Below, one piece after another: positions 26,451 to 35,397 of a stretch of 64,000 nt of DNA; the first letter of the stretch is position 1; each line of letters opens with the position of its first letter. Below the pieces are notes generated by a model. That model was given only the letters and a program-made list of their open reading frames with translations. It made no database searches and was not told the origin of the DNA. The DNA lies in NCBI RefSeq assembly GCF_002355395.1, contig NZ_AP017315.1:2480001-2544000 (forward strand), given 5' to 3'. The DNA comes from Microcella alkaliphila. GTDB taxonomy: Bacteria; Actinomycetota; Actinomycetes; Actinomycetales; Microbacteriaceae. A program made the translations under genes and the position numbers.

Positions 26451-26501
26451 CCGCGGCTCGTCGACGACGCCGCTACCCGTCACCCTCACCGGAAAGAAGT
26501 C

Positions 26502-27872
26502 ATGACCGAACGCAAGAAGCTCATCCTCAACCTCTTCGAGATGAATACGGTGAGCCACATCACCCACGGGCTCTGGACACTGCCGGGCAACAATCGCGAA
26601 CGGTACGCAGACATCGGCTACTGGACCGAATTGGCTGAGCTTCTCGAAGACGGCGGGTTCGACGGCGTGTTCCTTGCCGACGTGATCGGTGCATACGATG
26701 TCTTCGGCGGCGATGTCAGCGCGGCGGCAGAGGAAGGCCTCCAGCTACCGTCAAACGACCCGCTTCTCGTGGTGCCGGTGATGGCCGCGGCGACTCGCCA
26801 CCTCGGGTTCGGCGTCACCTTCGCCACGACCTACGAGCCCCCGTTCCCTTTTGCCCGCCGGATGTCGACTCTCGACCACCTCACGAATGGGCGAATCGGG
26901 TGGAACATCGTCACCTCATACCTGCCCAACGCGGCTCGCAACTTCGGCCTTCGCGACGAGATTCCGCACGACGAGCGGTACGCGATCGCCCACGAGTTCC
27001 TCGACGTCGTCTACAAGCTCTGGGAGGGTTCGTGGGACGATGACGCGATCGTCGCCGACCGGGATACCGGCGTGTTCGCCGACCCCACGAAGGTTCGCTA
27101 CATCAACCACGACGGGCCGCGCCACAGCGTCGCCGGGCCGCACCTCGCTGCACCGTCGCGACAGCGCACTCCTGTTCTCTACCAGGCGACCGGATCGCCC
27201 GCTGGCGTCGCGTTTGCGGGAAAGCATGCCGAGGTGGTCTTCACTGGCGGCCGCACTGCCGATGACTTCCGACGCACGGCCGGCGCCATTCGCGATGCCG
27301 CGCACACTGAAGGACGGGGCGAGGACGCCGTTCGATTCCTCGTTCAGGCGGGCGTCGTCGTTGGCCGGACGGAAGAAGAGGCGGCGGACAAATGGCGGCT
27401 CTACCAGGAACGGACGAGTGTGCGAGGAATACTGGCGCACGCGAGTTCGCCGATCGACCTCACCGCCTACCCACGCGAGTGGACGGTGGAGCGTGCCGCG
27501 GCAGCCGCGGGTGTGCCGTCGACCACCATCCCGTACGCGAACCCGACGAGCACGGTCGGCGAGGCGCTCGACGCCCTCCGCGGTGGCCGCGAAGGGCGCT
27601 TCTTTGTGGCAGGAACGCCGTCCGTCGTCGCCGACGAGATCGAGCGCTGGCTCGATGAGGACGGCGTCGACGGAATCAACCTCCGGCAGTACCACTCCTT
27701 CGATACGGCGCGAGATTTCGCCGAGCTCGTGGTGCCCGAACTGAGAAAGCGTGGGCGGGTCCTCGAGCGACCCGCTGAGCCGCGCAGTCTTCGCGACGTG
27801 TTGTTCGGCGCTGGGGACCGCATTCCCGAGGCGCACACTGCCGCGCGGTACCGAGGCGGCGCGAACCTCTGA
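26502..27872 (+). CDS. LLM-class FMN-dependent monooxygenase (NtaA/SnaA/DszA family)
   Basis: 456 residues. Family pattern LNLFEMNTVSHITHGLW, DGGFDGVFLADVIG, LDHLTNGRIGWNIVTSYL (flavin site) and LYKLWEGSWDD-like VVYKLWEGSW. The group includes DszA and NtaA, which cleave C-S or C-N bonds with FMNH2 and O2. A GGAAAGAAG site precedes the ATG; 51 bp separate it from the second DszC-like gene. Last gene of the plus-strand sulfur operon; it faces the regulator gene at only 16 bp distance. Confidence 0.9.
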   Translation: MTERKKLILNLFEMNTVSHITHGLWTLPGNNRERYADIGYWTELAELLEDGGFDGVFLADVIGAYDVFGGDVSAAAEEGLQLPSNDPLLVVPVMAAATRHLGFGVTFATTYEPPFPFARRMSTLDHLTNGRIGWNIVTSYLPNAARNFGLRDEIPHDERYAIAHEFLDVVYKLWEGSWDDDAIVADRDTGVFADPTKVRYINHDGPRHSVAGPHLAAPSRQRTPVLYQATGSPAGVAFAGKHAEVVFTGGRTADDFRRTAGAIRDAAHTEGRGEDAVRFLVQAGVVVGRTEEEAADKWRLYQERTSVRGILAHASSPIDLTAYPREWTVERAAAAAGVPSTTIPYANPTSTVGEALDALRGGREGRFFVAGTPSVVADEIERWLDEDGVDGINLRQYHSFDTARDFAELVVPELRKRGRVLERPAEPRSLRDVLFGAGDRIPEAHTAARYRGGANL

Positions 27873-27888
27873 CATTCGCGTGTCGCCG

Positions 27889-28218
27889 TTAGGCCGGACG
27901 CGCCGTCACCTCGAGCGAAGGGTGAGAGACGAGAACAAAGCCGGCGCCACGAACGGAACGGATGGCATCGCCCCCGGGCCCGAGCTTCTCGCGAATGCGG
28001 CGAATCACCATGTCGAGGGCCCGGGCACCGGAAGGCGGATCATCACCCCAAATTGCGGTGGTCAGTTCTGACCGTCGGACGACCCGACCAGGCTCCGCGG
28101 CGAGCAAAGCCAGAGCTTCGACCTCACGAACCGACAACGGGATCACCGTGTGGCCCCGCACGACGGCGTGTCGACTGAGATCGAGTCGAACGGGCGTCGG
28201 CGGCTCGACCGCCGACAT
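27889..28218 (-). CDS. Winged-helix (OmpR/PhoB-type) DNA-binding protein without receiver domain
   Basis: 109 residues: LDLSRHAVVRGHTVIPLS, VREVEALALLAAEPGRVVRR, the recognition helix region ARALDMVIRRIREKLG and the wing IRSVRGAGFVLV. Only the output domain of a response regulator is present; the upstream frame is a shadow of the FMN reductase. ATG 28218 or GTG 28254 may start it; neither has a good ribosome site. It follows the FMN reductase in the same direction and converges on the sulfur operon, so it is a candidate local regulator. Confidence 0.75.
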   Translation of the reverse strand: MSAVEPPTPVRLDLSRHAVVRGHTVIPLSVREVEALALLAAEPGRVVRRSELTTAIWGDDPPSGARALDMVIRRIREKLGPGGDAIRSVRGAGFVLVSHPSLEVTARPA

Positions 28219-28267
28219 CGTGATCGTGGCCGCTGAGTCGAAGCCCTCGCGCACGCGGGGTTGCGTA

Positions 28268-28903
28268 CTACGCCCAGGCGGGCCGAGAGACATCGCGGGA
28301 AACCTCGAGTCCGAGTTGCGAGCGCAAGAGGGGCGTTGCTCGGCGGACGGCCATCTCGATGCGTTCATCGAGTTCGTGTGAGCTGACCCGATAGTCGGTG
28401 AAGTCGGCCTCGCTCGCGTAGATGCCCAGGGGAAGAGTGAGCGCCTGAAAGAACCCGAATAGCGGGCGCATCTGGTGTTCGACGAGCAGAGCGTGACGTT
28501 CGCTTCCTCCCGTGGCGGTGAGGACGACCGGCGTGTCCACGAGCGCGTACTGAGCGACGTGATCAAAGAAAAGCTTGAACAAGCCGGTAAAAGTAGCGCG
28601 GTAGGCCGGTGAGCCGACGATGAGAATGTCGGCTGCCTCAACGGTGTCTAGGGCAGCCCGAGCGTTTACTCCGAGTCCGTCGCGGTATGGGTGCTCGCCG
28701 AGCTCTCCGAGTAGTGGACCAAGCGCGATGACCTCAACCTCACCGCCGACGGTGTCGGCCAAGACCCTCGCCACGTGGTCGACCAGCGCTGTCGTGCGCG
28801 ACGGGCTGGTCGGGCTGCCGCTCACGCCAACGATGCGAGGGGCTCGGGCCGCGGCCGGGTTGGCGGTGGACGCGATCACGGTGTGCGGTGAGCTGATGGT
28901 CAT
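28268..28903 (-). CDS. NADPH-dependent FMN reductase (SsuE/MsuE-like)
   Basis: 211-residue flavodoxin-like enzyme. IVGVSGSPTSPSRTTALVDH is the FMN phosphate loop; LIVGSPAYRATFTGLFKLFFD and PVVLTATGGSERHALLVE complete the pattern. It supplies FMNH2 to two-component monooxygenases, and the DszA and DszC-like genes just downstream on the other strand need exactly that. Start ATG 28903. Confidence 0.9.
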   Translation of the reverse strand: MTISSPHTVIASTANPAAARAPRIVGVSGSPTSPSRTTALVDHVARVLADTVGGEVEVIALGPLLGELGEHPYRDGLGVNARAALDTVEAADILIVGSPAYRATFTGLFKLFFDHVAQYALVDTPVVLTATGGSERHALLVEHQMRPLFGFFQALTLPLGIYASEADFTDYRVSSHELDERIEMAVRRATPLLRSQLGLEVSRDVSRPAWA

Positions 28904-28988
28904 GAGACCAGTTTTTGGGGACTCCGCTCGCTACCGCCACCGGGCCTGTCACACCGCGACCAGATACGACACGTCGTGACACGAGCCG

Positions 28989-30086
28989 TTACCGAGCGTC
29001 ATGCGGCGTGACACTCTGAGCGAGCTGGGCGCCGGCCGCGTGCAGCCAGCGGGCCGGGTCGGCCATCGCCGCCTGCGCGGCGCCGGCCAGGTCGGTCAGC
29101 GACACCGCGGCGGCGAAGCCGCGCGGCTCGGCCGCGATCGCCCCCGCGACGAGGGCGCGGGGCGTGCCGACCGTGTCGGCGCGGCGCGCCACCTCGTGGG
29201 CGACCTTGCCCGCCGCCGTCTGGCCGTCGAAGCGGCCCTCGCCCGTGATGACCAGGTCGGCGCCGGCGAGCGCCACGTCGAGCCCGATCGCGTCGGCGAC
29301 GGCCACGGCACCCGACTGCAGGGATGCGCCCCAGGCGAGCAATGCGAACCCGGTTCCGCCGGCGGCCCCCGCACCCGGCGTGGCCGGGTCGGCGCCGAGC
29401 AGCCCGGCAAATCGTGCGAGCGCCGCGTCGACCCACGACACGTCGACGGGGGCGAGCCCCTTCTGCGGGCCGAACACCGCAGCCGCGCCGCGCTCGCCCG
29501 TGAGCGGCGAGTCGACGTCGGTCAGCGCGACGACCCCGCCAGGTGGCAGCGCCCGCAGCTCAGAGGGGTCAACGCCCTCGATGAGAGAAACGGCGGCGGG
29601 GCCGCGAGGGTGACCGCCTGCGAAGGGTGCGAAGCGGGCGCCGAGCGCTGCGAGCATCCCGGCGCCGCCGTCGGTGGACGCGCTTCCGCCGATCGCGACC
29701 AGCATGCGCGTGACGCCGTGGTCGAGCGCGGCGGCGATGGCCTCGCCGAAACCGATCGTGTGCGCGCTGAGCGGCGCGAGTTCGTCGAGCAGGGGGAGGC
29801 CCGAGGTGAGGGCGAGCTCGACGACTCCCGAGCCGTCGGGCAGCAGCAGCCAGTGGGTGTCGACGGGGCGGTCGTCGGGGCCGGTGACCGTCAGGGGCAC
29901 GCGCGACGCCCCGGGCGTTGCGGCCGCAATCGCCTCCAGGGTGCCCTCGCCGCCGTCGGCCATCGGCGTCGCGACCACCGTGTCGTCGGCGCGCACGCTG
30001 CGCCAGCCGGCGGCGAGCGCCGCGGCCGCGTCCGCCGCGTCGATCGTGCCCTTGAACGAGTCGGGCGCGATGACGATGCGGGTCAT
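28989..30086 (-). CDS. Glycerate kinase
   Basis: 365 residues, GK1 family (glycerate 2-kinase/GlxK type). IAPDSFKGTIDA at the N-terminus, PMADGGEGTLEA, the IGGSASTDGGAGMLAALG loop, and VFGPQKGLAP and ITGEGRFDGQTAAGK near the end are diagnostic. Phosphorylates D-glycerate. A hairpin terminator separates it from the upstream GH42 gene; the 85-bp gap to the FMN reductase holds only a short ACGAC-AC-GTCGT palindrome. Confidence 0.93.
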   Translation of the reverse strand: MTRIVIAPDSFKGTIDAADAAAALAAGWRSVRADDTVVATPMADGGEGTLEAIAAATPGASRVPLTVTGPDDRPVDTHWLLLPDGSGVVELALTSGLPLLDELAPLSAHTIGFGEAIAAALDHGVTRMLVAIGGSASTDGGAGMLAALGARFAPFAGGHPRGPAAVSLIEGVDPSELRALPPGGVVALTDVDSPLTGERGAAAVFGPQKGLAPVDVSWVDAALARFAGLLGADPATPGAGAAGGTGFALLAWGASLQSGAVAVADAIGLDVALAGADLVITGEGRFDGQTAAGKVAHEVARRADTVGTPRALVAGAIAAEPRGFAAAVSLTDLAGAAQAAMADPARWLHAAGAQLAQSVTPHDAR

Positions 30087-30157
30087 CGCGTCACCACCTC
30101 CGCCCGCCGCGCCCCCGTCGACCCGCCCCTACGAGCGTGCGGCGGCGCCGCGCAGTG

Positions 30158-30216
30158 GTGAGTTGCGCGTTGTGGCGGTGTCGCGGCGACTGAGGCAACC
30201 ACAACACGCAACTCAC
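30158..30216. terminator. Long hairpin (18-bp stem) between GH42 and glycerate kinase
   Basis: GTGAGTTGCGCGTTGTGG at 30158-30175 pairs with the complement at 30199-30216 with a single mismatch, loop 23 bases. It lies downstream of GH42 (minus strand) and upstream of glycerate kinase. Terminator or intergenic palindromic repeat; no T-tract. Confidence 0.65.
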
Positions 30217-30252
30217 GCCCGGCCAGCGCGCGGCGGGGTGGCGCAGCAGGCC

Positions 30253-32244
30253 TCACCGCGCGGGGTGGCGCAGCAGCTGCACGCCGAAGCCGGGCAGCTC
30301 GACGGCACCCACCGGCTCGTCGGTGAGAAAGTCGCGGCCGGGCAGCTCGACGGCGACCCCGATCGACGACTGGTTGATCACCGTCACAAGATCGCCGCGG
30401 CGCATCACCTCGACATAGGCGGGCAGGCCCGCAACGACAGGATGCACGCCCGCCTCCGCGAGGACGTGGTCAACGACCGCCCGCACCCCCGCATCGTCGG
30501 GCACGGTCGCGAGGTAGCGCGCGACCCCGGCACCGTGCTGCCGCGCCGTGAGCGCCGGTCCGCCCGCGACGTGCCCGTCGATGAAGCGCGCCTCGACGCT
30601 CGCGTCGTGCACGCGCAACTCTTCGGCGACGTAGTGGCCGGCGCCGGCGAGAGTCAGCGCGTCGGCCCCGGCATAGCCGGCCTCGCGCGGGCCCGGCTCG
30701 CCCTCGGCGGCCCCGGGATCGACGAGGGCATTGAACTCGAGCACCTCAGCGCCGAGCATGTCGCGCCACTGAGTGGTGAACCCGCCGGGGCGGAAGCGGT
30801 CGTGCTCATCGACCACGTCGGTGAAGGGGCCCGTGAGCAGGTGGCCTCCGCGCTCGACCCAGCCGGCGAGGTGCGTCGCATCGTCGTCGCGCAACAGGTA
30901 CAGCAGCGGGGCGATCGCGAGCGCGTGATGGTCGCGCACGCCCGACGGCGGCACGACGTCGACCTGAACGTGGCGACGGTGCAGAGCCGCGTGCCACCGG
31001 TGCAGCACCGGCAGGTACTCGAGGGCGACCGGATGGTCGGGGGCCTCCAGCGCCCACCAGTTCTCCCAGTCCATGACGAGCGCGACCCGCGCATCCGTGG
31101 GGCCGGCCGACAGCGCAGGAAGCTGCGCGAACGCCTCGCCGAGGGCGGTGACCTCTCGCCACACCCGCGTGTCGGTGCCGGCCTGCGGCAGCATCGCCGC
31201 GTGAAACTTCTCGGCGCCGGCGCGAGACTGACGCCACTGGAAGAACATCACGCCGTCAGCCCCGCGGCCGACGCACTGCCAGCTGAGGGCCGCCATCTGA
31301 CCGGGCTGCTTCGGGGCGTTTGACGGGCGCCAGTTGACCGCGTTCGTGGCCTGCTCCATGAGGATCCACGGCACATCGGGCTTCAGGGAGCGCACGAGAT
31401 CACGCTGGAAGGCGGCGGCGCGGAAGCTGTCGGGGTCGTTCGGGTCGGGGTAGCTGTCGTCGCTGATGACGTCGAGGTGGGGTGCCCACTGCGCGTAGTT
31501 GGCGGGCTTGAACGGGCCCATGAAGTTCGTCGTGATCGGCTGGGTGGCGCCGGCGGCGCGAATGATGTCGCGTTCCATGAGGTAGCACTCGAGCCACATG
31601 TCGCTCGTGAAGCGCTGGTAGTCGAGCAGCTGACCGGGGTTGTGGCTGTACGGCGCTTTCTTCGGCGGCATGACCTCGTCGAACGACGCGTAGGCCTGCG
31701 CCCAGAACATCGTTCCCCACGCAGCGTTCAGCGCGTCGATGTCGTCGTAGCGCCCGCGCAGCCAGCGTCGAAACGCGTCGCGCGCGGCATCGGAGTAGTC
31801 GACCGGCAGGTGGCAGCCGTACTCGTTATTGACGTGCCACAGTTCGATCGCCGGATGCTCGGCGTAGCGTTCTGCGAGGCGTCGGACGAGTTCGCCCGCC
31901 AGTCGCCGGTAGTCGGGCGAGGAGGGCGCGTAATGCTGTCGGCTGCCGTGCCAGTACGGCGCGCCGTTCTCGTCGGCGGCCAGCAGCCCCGGGTACGCGA
32001 GCCCCGCCCACGGCGGGGGTGACGCTGTCGCGGTCGCGAGGTCGACGCGAATACCCGCCTCGTGCAGCAGGCCGATGACGCGATCGAGCCACTCGAAATC
32101 GAACACGCCCTCGGCAGGCTGGATGCGCGCCCACGAGAAGATGCCGACGCTCACCATCGTCACGCCCGCCTCCCGCATGCGCGCGACGTCCTCCGGCCAG
32201 ATCTCTTCCGGCCACTGCTCGGGGTTGTAGTCGGCTCCGTAGTG
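30253..32244 (-). pseudogene. GH42 beta-galactosidase lacking its own start codon
   Basis: The homology begins HYGADYNPEQWPEEIW at 32244, the first barrel strand, and continues to LPGFGVQLLRHPAR. Acid/base Glu lies in WHVNNEYG and the nucleophile Glu in ILMEQATNAVNW; the A, B and C domains are complete (~664 residues). But upstream in this frame there is no ATG, GTG or TTG before a stop; the sequence runs straight into the PmoA-like gene in another frame. The first possible start is ATG 32178, which would drop the first 22 residues. A deletion fusing the two genes is the simplest reading. Function was hydrolysis of galactan-derived oligosaccharides. Confidence 0.8.
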
Positions 32245-33016
32245 CGGGGTTGAGGCACGCGAACTGCTCGGACCGCGCGAACCACTGGGGCGGGTGGCGC
32301 GGGTTGTCGCGGTCGTCGACGATCAGAACCGTGGCGGACGCGTCGACCTCGTCGAATCGACCCGTGAAGCCGAGCCAGGGGTGGCGGCTGCCGCGCACCT
32401 CGTCACCACCGTCGCCCGCCGCCGAGCGCACCACACCGTCGGTGAACGAGCGCGGCCCGCGCCAGAACAGGCCGCCGTAGCCGGCGTTCTCGCGCCCCTT
32501 CGTCGTCGGCGAGCCGAAGGCGAGTGGGGCGTCTGAGACGTTCGTCATCTCGGTGTCGATGACGAGCATCCAGCAGTCGTCGCCGAGGGCGGCCCGCAGA
32601 CGGCGCCGCTCGTCGATGACGGGCACGCCGGAGGGCGCCGACCAGTGCAGCGATTCGTCGATGTCGACTCCGTCGCGCGACGGCGAGACGGCCGCCGAGT
32701 GGAACCCGGCGTGCTCGGCCCGACCGTTGTTGTCGAGCTGCACGTAGCCGCGGCCGTGCACGTAGGTGGGCCCGCCCCAGAAGTTCAACTCGCCGACGTT
32801 CGGCAGCGCCCACGCGATGCCCTTGTGCCAGACATGGTCGTGCGGGCGAAAGAGGGTGACCTCCCGCCCGGCGAGGGTGCGCAGCGGATGCAGGTATGGC
32901 TTCGGCGACTCGAGGGCCGGTGTCGTGGGCGCGTACACGTAGGTGGCCAGCGGCGCGGGCGCTGCGGAGTGCGTGATCGTCAGCGCTTCGGCGGTGGAAG
33001 CGAGGGTAAAGCTCAC
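32245..33016 (-). pseudogene. PmoA-like (DUF6807) protein truncated at its C-terminus
   Basis: GTG 33016 overlaps the Gfo/Idh stop (GTGA). The protein reads MSFTLASTAEALTITHS, RPHDHVWHKGIAWALPNVG, NFWGGPTYVHGRGYVQLDNN and ends its recognisable part with WFARSEQFACLNPA. Relatives go on with a PFF...-type C-terminal strand region of ~40 residues; here the frame passes at about 32245 into GH42 sequence out of frame and stops only at 31826. DUF6807 proteins are found beside Gfo/Idh sugar oxidoreductases; their activity is unknown. Confidence 0.75.
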
Positions 33017-34095
33017 GGAGTCTCCCACGGGGCGCCGGTTCCGCGCATCGACGTGTAGAACGGGTCGCCGGGGCCGATCTCGCCGGCCGCGACGGTCGCT
33101 CCGGTGAAGGCCGACTTGTACGTCGCCGCCGCGAGGTCGAGCAGCTCGCGCGCGTCGGCCATCGTGACCGGCGCGGGCCGACCGGCGTCGAGGGCATCGA
33201 GCACGTCGGCGAATTGCGCCGTGTGGCTGCTCTCGTGGTGCGTGGTGTCGGCGGCCCACCGCTCGGCGAGGTGCGGCGAGTCCGGCGCCGGGGTGAAACG
33301 CCACGCGTCACGCGTGTACCCGTAGAGGTGCTCGAGTTCGGCGGTCGCGTGCTCGAAGTCGATGCGCACCCTGCTGGTTTCCCGGGGAGAGACGAGCGAG
33401 TTGACCACCGTCGCGACGGCTCCCGACGCGAACGTGACGAGCGCCGCCGACACGTCTTCGGTCTCGGTCGGGCGCGACTGCCGCCGGGCCACCGCCCGCA
33501 CGTCGCTCCAGGGGCCGAGCAGCCCCAGCAGGGTCGACAGCTGGTGGATACCGTGCCCCATCGTCGGCCCGCCGCCCTCGCTCTGCCAGGTACCGCGCCA
33601 GGGAACGGCGAAGTAGTCAGCGTCTCGATACCAGAGGGTTTCGCAGGTGGCGACGAGCGGCCGACCCAGCACGCCGTCGGCCATCATCGCCGCGAGCGTG
33701 TCGGCGCCCGACCCGAAGCGCTGCTGGAAGACGCCGATCGCGGCCAGCCCGGTCTCACGCTCGACCGCGATGACCTCGTCGAGCTCGGCGAGGCTGAGTG
33801 CCGGCGGCTTCTCGACGATCGGCACCGCGCCCGCCCGCAGCGCCGCGATCATGAGCGGCACGTGCGAGCCGGGGGGCGTGCAGATCTGCACGAAATCGGG
33901 GCGCGTCTCCGCGATCATCCGCTCGGCGTCGTCGAAGACGGCGGATGCGCGGTGCCGGTCGGCGAATTCTCGCCCGCGCTCGGCGTCGAGGTCGCACACG
34001 GCGACCAGCTCGAATCGCTCGGCATGGGCCGCCACCGCGTCGGCGTGGGCGTGGGCGATCGCGCCAGTGCCGATGATCGTCGTGCGGTATCGCAT
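33013..34095 (-). CDS. Gfo/Idh/MocA family oxidoreductase (1)
   Basis: 360 residues from ATG 34095 (MRYRTTIIGTGAIAHAH); the Rossmann motif GTGAIA starts at once, so the longer upstream frame is rejected. VPIVEKPPALS is the family's EKP motif and GGPTMGHGIHQLSTLLG the substrate-site helix. NAD(P)-dependent sugar or inositol oxidoreductase; substrate unknown. Its promoter region carries a LacI-type operator (34142-34156) and it is divergent from the lacI-type gene. Confidence 0.88.
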   Translation of the reverse strand: MRYRTTIIGTGAIAHAHADAVAAHAERFELVAVCDLDAERGREFADRHRASAVFDDAERMIAETRPDFVQICTPPGSHVPLMIAALRAGAVPIVEKPPALSLAELDEVIAVERETGLAAIGVFQQRFGSGADTLAAMMADGVLGRPLVATCETLWYRDADYFAVPWRGTWQSEGGGPTMGHGIHQLSTLLGLLGPWSDVRAVARRQSRPTETEDVSAALVTFASGAVATVVNSLVSPRETSRVRIDFEHATAELEHLYGYTRDAWRFTPAPDSPHLAERWAADTTHHESSHTAQFADVLDALDAGRPAPVTMADARELLDLAAATYKSAFTGATVAAGEIGPGDPFYTSMRGTGAPWETP

Positions 34096-34141
34096 TCGTT
34101 CACTCTCGTCGTTGGGGGCGTCGGCGCTCGCCTGGCGCGCT

Positions 34142-34156
34142 GGGAAAACGTTATCC
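34142..34156. promoter_or_regulatory. LacI-type operator, site 1
   Basis: GGGAAAACGTTATCC, an imperfect palindrome in the Gfo/Idh promoter region. It matches the four other sites in this locus (GGGAAAAC left half). Confidence 0.65.
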
Positions 34157-34222
34157 AAGACGCACCGTCAAGGCAAGCCTGCCCCGCCTGCCCGCCACCG
34201 GCTGTGTAAAGTCTGCCCCGAC

Positions 34223-34237
34223 GGGAAAACTTTTCCC
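34223..34237. promoter_or_regulatory. LacI-type operator, site 2 (perfect palindrome)
   Basis: GGGAAAACTTTTCCC, perfect around its central base, 17 bp upstream of the lacI-type start and downstream of a possible -10 (TAAAGT, 34207-34212). Suggests autoregulation. Confidence 0.75.
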
Positions 34238-34254
34238 GAACGAAAGGGCACCCC

Positions 34255-35298
34255 GTGACCGAGGCGACGCGCACCAGTGCCGCGACACTGCACGATGTCG
34301 CGCGCGAGGCAGGGGTGTCGCTCGCCACCGCCTCGCGCTCGATCAACGGCAGTACACGCAAGGTCAACGAGGAACTGCGCCAGCGCGTCCTGCTGGCCGC
34401 CGACAAGCTCGGCTACGTCGCGAACCAGTCGGCGCAGGCCATCGCGAAGGGCAGCGCGTCAACCGTCGCCCTCGTGGTCAGCGACATCGCCGACCCCTAC
34501 TTCTCAAGCATGGCCTCCGGCGTCATTCGCGGTGCCGAAGAGGCGCGACTGCTGGTCACGATGGCGATGACCGAGCGCAGCGCCGAGCGCGAACTCGAGC
34601 TCGTCCGCGCCCTGCGCGGTGGACGCCCCCGGGTGCTCGTGCTGACCGGCTCACGATTCGCCGGCACCGAACTGGAAGCCTCCCTCGTCAAAGAACTCAC
34701 CGCCTACGAAGAAACCGGCGGCACGGTCGTCATCGTGTCGCAGCGCTCGCTGCCCTTCGACACGGTGCAGATCGACAACCTTGCGGGCGCTCGGGACCTC
34801 GCCCGCGCCCTCGTCGACCAGGGATACCGCCGGTTCGCGGCCTTCACCGGCGTCAGCTCGCTGCTGACGTCGAGCGACCGCCTGCAGGGCTTTCGCGACG
34901 GGCTCGGCGAGTTCGGGCTCGCGCTCGATGACGACCGCGTCTACCGCACCGACTTCACCCGTGACGGCGGAATCGCCGCCGTCGACGCCATGCTCGACGA
35001 CGGAATCGACGACATCGACTGTGTCTTCGCGGTCAACGACGTCATGGCGATCGGCGCCCTCTCGCGCCTGCGCGATCGAGGGGTGAGCGTCCCCGACGAC
35101 ATCGCCATCGCGGGTTTCGATGACATCGACACCGCACGCGACGTCACCCCCGCGCTCACGACGGTGCGCCTACCGCTCGCCGACGTCGGAGCAGAAGCGA
35201 TCCACCTGGCGCTGACCGCCGACCAGCGCACGAGCGTCGCCACCGTCACGATCGGTGGCGACGTCGTCCTGCGCGCCTCCACGCCGCGCCGCGCGTAG
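34255..35298 (+). CDS. LacI-family transcriptional regulator
   Basis: 347 residues from GTG 34255 with GAAAGG seven bases upstream. The N-terminal HTH reads TLHDVAREAGVSLATASRSI with hinge helix LGYVANQSAQAIAKG; the periplasmic-binding-like effector domain follows, with FAVNDVMAIGALSRL and DIAIAGFDDIDTARDVTPALTTV near the end. The operators at 34142, 34223, 39671, 39827 and 48350 are probably its targets. Effector unknown; a pectin-derived sugar is likely from context. Confidence 0.93.
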   Translation: MTEATRTSAATLHDVAREAGVSLATASRSINGSTRKVNEELRQRVLLAADKLGYVANQSAQAIAKGSASTVALVVSDIADPYFSSMASGVIRGAEEARLLVTMAMTERSAERELELVRALRGGRPRVLVLTGSRFAGTELEASLVKELTAYEETGGTVVIVSQRSLPFDTVQIDNLAGARDLARALVDQGYRRFAAFTGVSSLLTSSDRLQGFRDGLGEFGLALDDDRVYRTDFTRDGGIAAVDAMLDDGIDDIDCVFAVNDVMAIGALSRLRDRGVSVPDDIAIAGFDDIDTARDVTPALTTVRLPLADVGAEAIHLALTADQRTSVATVTIGGDVVLRASTPRRA

Positions 35299-35346
35299 CG
35301 GCCGACACGCGGTGCACGCCGCCGCGATGCGGGGGCGGCAGCGAAC

Positions 35347-35378
35347 GGGGCGCGACCGTTCGAAAACGACCGCGCCCC
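35347..35378. terminator. Bidirectional terminator between lacI-type gene and PL11
   Basis: GGGGCGCG (35347-35354) pairs with CGCGCCCC (35371-35378); the inner CGTT/AACG extends the stem. Converging genes on both sides. Confidence 0.7.
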
Positions 35379-35397
35379 GCGCATCCCGAGTCGATGG

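Noticed and set aside
28219..28641. Longer 250-residue version of the winged-helix protein
   Set aside because: The added N-terminal 140 residues are a Ser/Arg/Pro-rich shadow of the FMN reductase gene.
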